Position numbers and translations under genes: made by a program | Shown here: in pieces, positions 6,466-7,322 of the stretch | Layout of the letters: each line of letters begins with the position of its first letter | Numbering within the stretch: position 1 is the stretch's first letter | NCBI GenBank assembly: GCA_025350385.1 | Contig: JANXXZ010000471.1 | Location: 1 to 7,322 of the forward strand | DNA length: 7,322 nucleotides | Direction: 5' to 3' | From: Bacteroidales bacterium | GTDB taxonomy: Bacteria; Bacteroidota; Bacteroidia; Bacteroidales; UBA4417 | The notes under the pieces: generated by a model | Database searches by the model: none | What the model was told of the DNA's origin: nothing | The model's input: only the letters and a program-made list of their open reading frames with translations

Positions 6466-7322
6466 ATGCATAAACTACCAGGGATACGGCATCTGATTGA
6501 ATTCGTCAAAGTACAGAATGCGACCTTTGATACTTCAAGCCCTACCTATAAATGGTGGTTGCTGGGGAATGTCATGATCGGTACCTTCATGGCTGTGCTT
6601 GATGCGACCATCGTGAATGTCGGCTTGCCTAAAATCATGGCTTCGTATGGGGTAGGTCTCGACAAGATCGAATGGGTTTTGACAGCCTACATGCTGGCGC
6701 TTGCAGTAATGCTTCCTACTTCTAGCTGGCTGGCCGATAAATTCGGGTATAAAAAGGTTTACTTTCTGGGACTGTTTCTTTTTACCCTGGGTTCGTTTCT
6801 ATGCGGTATGTCGCCCAACGAGGATATACTCATCTTTTCCCGTGTTATCCAGGGATTGGGAGCAGGATGCCTCATGCCAGTCGGGATGGCTATTATTACC
6901 AGGGAATTCCCGCCTCACCAGCGCGGGATTGCACTGGGGTTCTGGTCAATTTCTTCGGCGGCTTCTGTATCGTTTGGTCCCCTAATCGGAGGTTACCTTG
7001 TGGATCATTTCAGCTGGCCTCTGATCTTTGATGTCAATATACCGGTCGGCATAGCTGGAATGCTTGCAACGGCAATCATTCAGAAGGAATTCCGGAATAA
7101 AAGCCTGCGGTCATTCGATGTTGTTGGATTTATTTCGGTGAGTATTTTTCTCCCGGTGCTACTCTATGCGCTTACCGAAGGAAATGCCGCTAACAATTCA
7201 GGAGGCTGGCATTCGCCGGTCATCCTTATCTGTTTTGCCATAGCTACCCTATCATTAACGGTTTTCCTGGTGACCGAATTCACGGTTAAGGAACCCCTTA
7301 TCGATCTGCGGATGCTTGGAAA
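6466..7322 (+). CDS. emrB: EmrB-type DHA2-family MFS drug:H+ antiporter (3' end outside window)
   Basis: The frame runs from ATG 6466 to the window end without a stop, giving 285 residues of a protein that normally has about 500 and 14 membrane helices. After a polar N-terminal tail of about 29 residues, the first helix carries LDATIVNVGLP (45-55), the DHA2 motif with the membrane-embedded Asp46. WVLTAYMLALA follows at 70-80, then the loop 2-3 motif WLADKFGYKK (88-97). R126 with the GLGAG turn (130-134) and SFGPLIGG (169-176, motif C-like) mark helices 4 and 5. The next block, FSWPLIFDVNIPVG (182-195), is the usual FxxNxPxG signature, with Pro185 where many relatives have Arg or Gly. The protein should export toxic compounds in exchange for protons, together with the EmrA protein encoded immediately upstream. 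Confidence 0.94.
   Translation, partial: MHKLPGIRHLIEFVKVQNATFDTSSPTYKWWLLGNVMIGTFMAVLDATIVNVGLPKIMASYGVGLDKIEWVLTAYMLALAVMLPTSSWLADKFGYKKVYFLGLFLFTLGSFLCGMSPNEDILIFSRVIQGLGAGCLMPVGMAIITREFPPHQRGIALGFWSISSAASVSFGPLIGGYLVDHFSWPLIFDVNIPVGIAGMLATAIIQKEFRNKSLRSFDVVGFISVSIFLPVLLYALTEGNAANNSGGWHSPVILICFAIATLSLTVFLVTEFTVKEPLIDLRMLG

Noticed and set aside
6801..7031. Open frame of 76 codons within the right-end transporter
   Set aside because: The +1 frame from ATG 6466 encodes an uninterrupted EmrB with all DHA2 motifs; this frame is out of phase with it.

Overview
This window most likely comes from a Bacteroidota (Bacteroidetes) genome of moderate GC. The evidence is the gene families (GH29 fucosidase, DUF4143-type ATPase, CvfB-like S1 protein, TetR-EmrAB cassette), the lack of Shine-Dalgarno sequences before the starts, and several matches to the Bacteroidetes -7 promoter element TAnnTTTG placed just before genes. 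No rRNA, tRNA or CRISPR array was seen, and no recognisable insertion sequence.

Layout. Positions 1-606 (+) hold the 3' end of a GH29 alpha-L-fucosidase gene that begins outside the window. An SDR oxidoreductase (700-1482, +) and a secreted CE1/LpqC-like alpha/beta-hydrolase esterase (1508-2422, +) follow, only 25 bp apart and probably co-transcribed. On the opposite strand, converging on the esterase, is an AAA-type ATPase with a DUF4143-like C-terminus (2456-3598, -). It is visibly more AT-rich than its neighbours. Diverging from it is a cvfB-like S1-domain RNA-binding protein gene (3783-4613, +). The 184-bp divergent intergenic region contains a phased array of palindromic half-sites (core TTTGTCRG, 32-bp period, about 2.5 units) that overlaps the ATPase's own candidate promoter. 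The right end is a multidrug-efflux operon: a TetR-family regulator (4770-5414), an EmrA/HlyD-type membrane-fusion protein (5441-6463), and an EmrB/DHA2-type MFS transporter (6466 to past the window end). The transporter gene starts 2 bp after the emrA stop.

How the genes work together. The fucosidase and secreted esterase fit a glycan-degrading lifestyle, but nothing in the window proves they share a substrate. The TetR-EmrA-EmrB set is a familiar regulated drug or bile-salt efflux unit; its outer-membrane TolC partner is not between the regulator and emrA. The least ordinary part is the AT-rich ATPase with its palindrome array. It looks like an acquired, self-contained ATPase and DNA-site module, and is the best candidate here for something not fully described. 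Its function cannot be read from the sequence.
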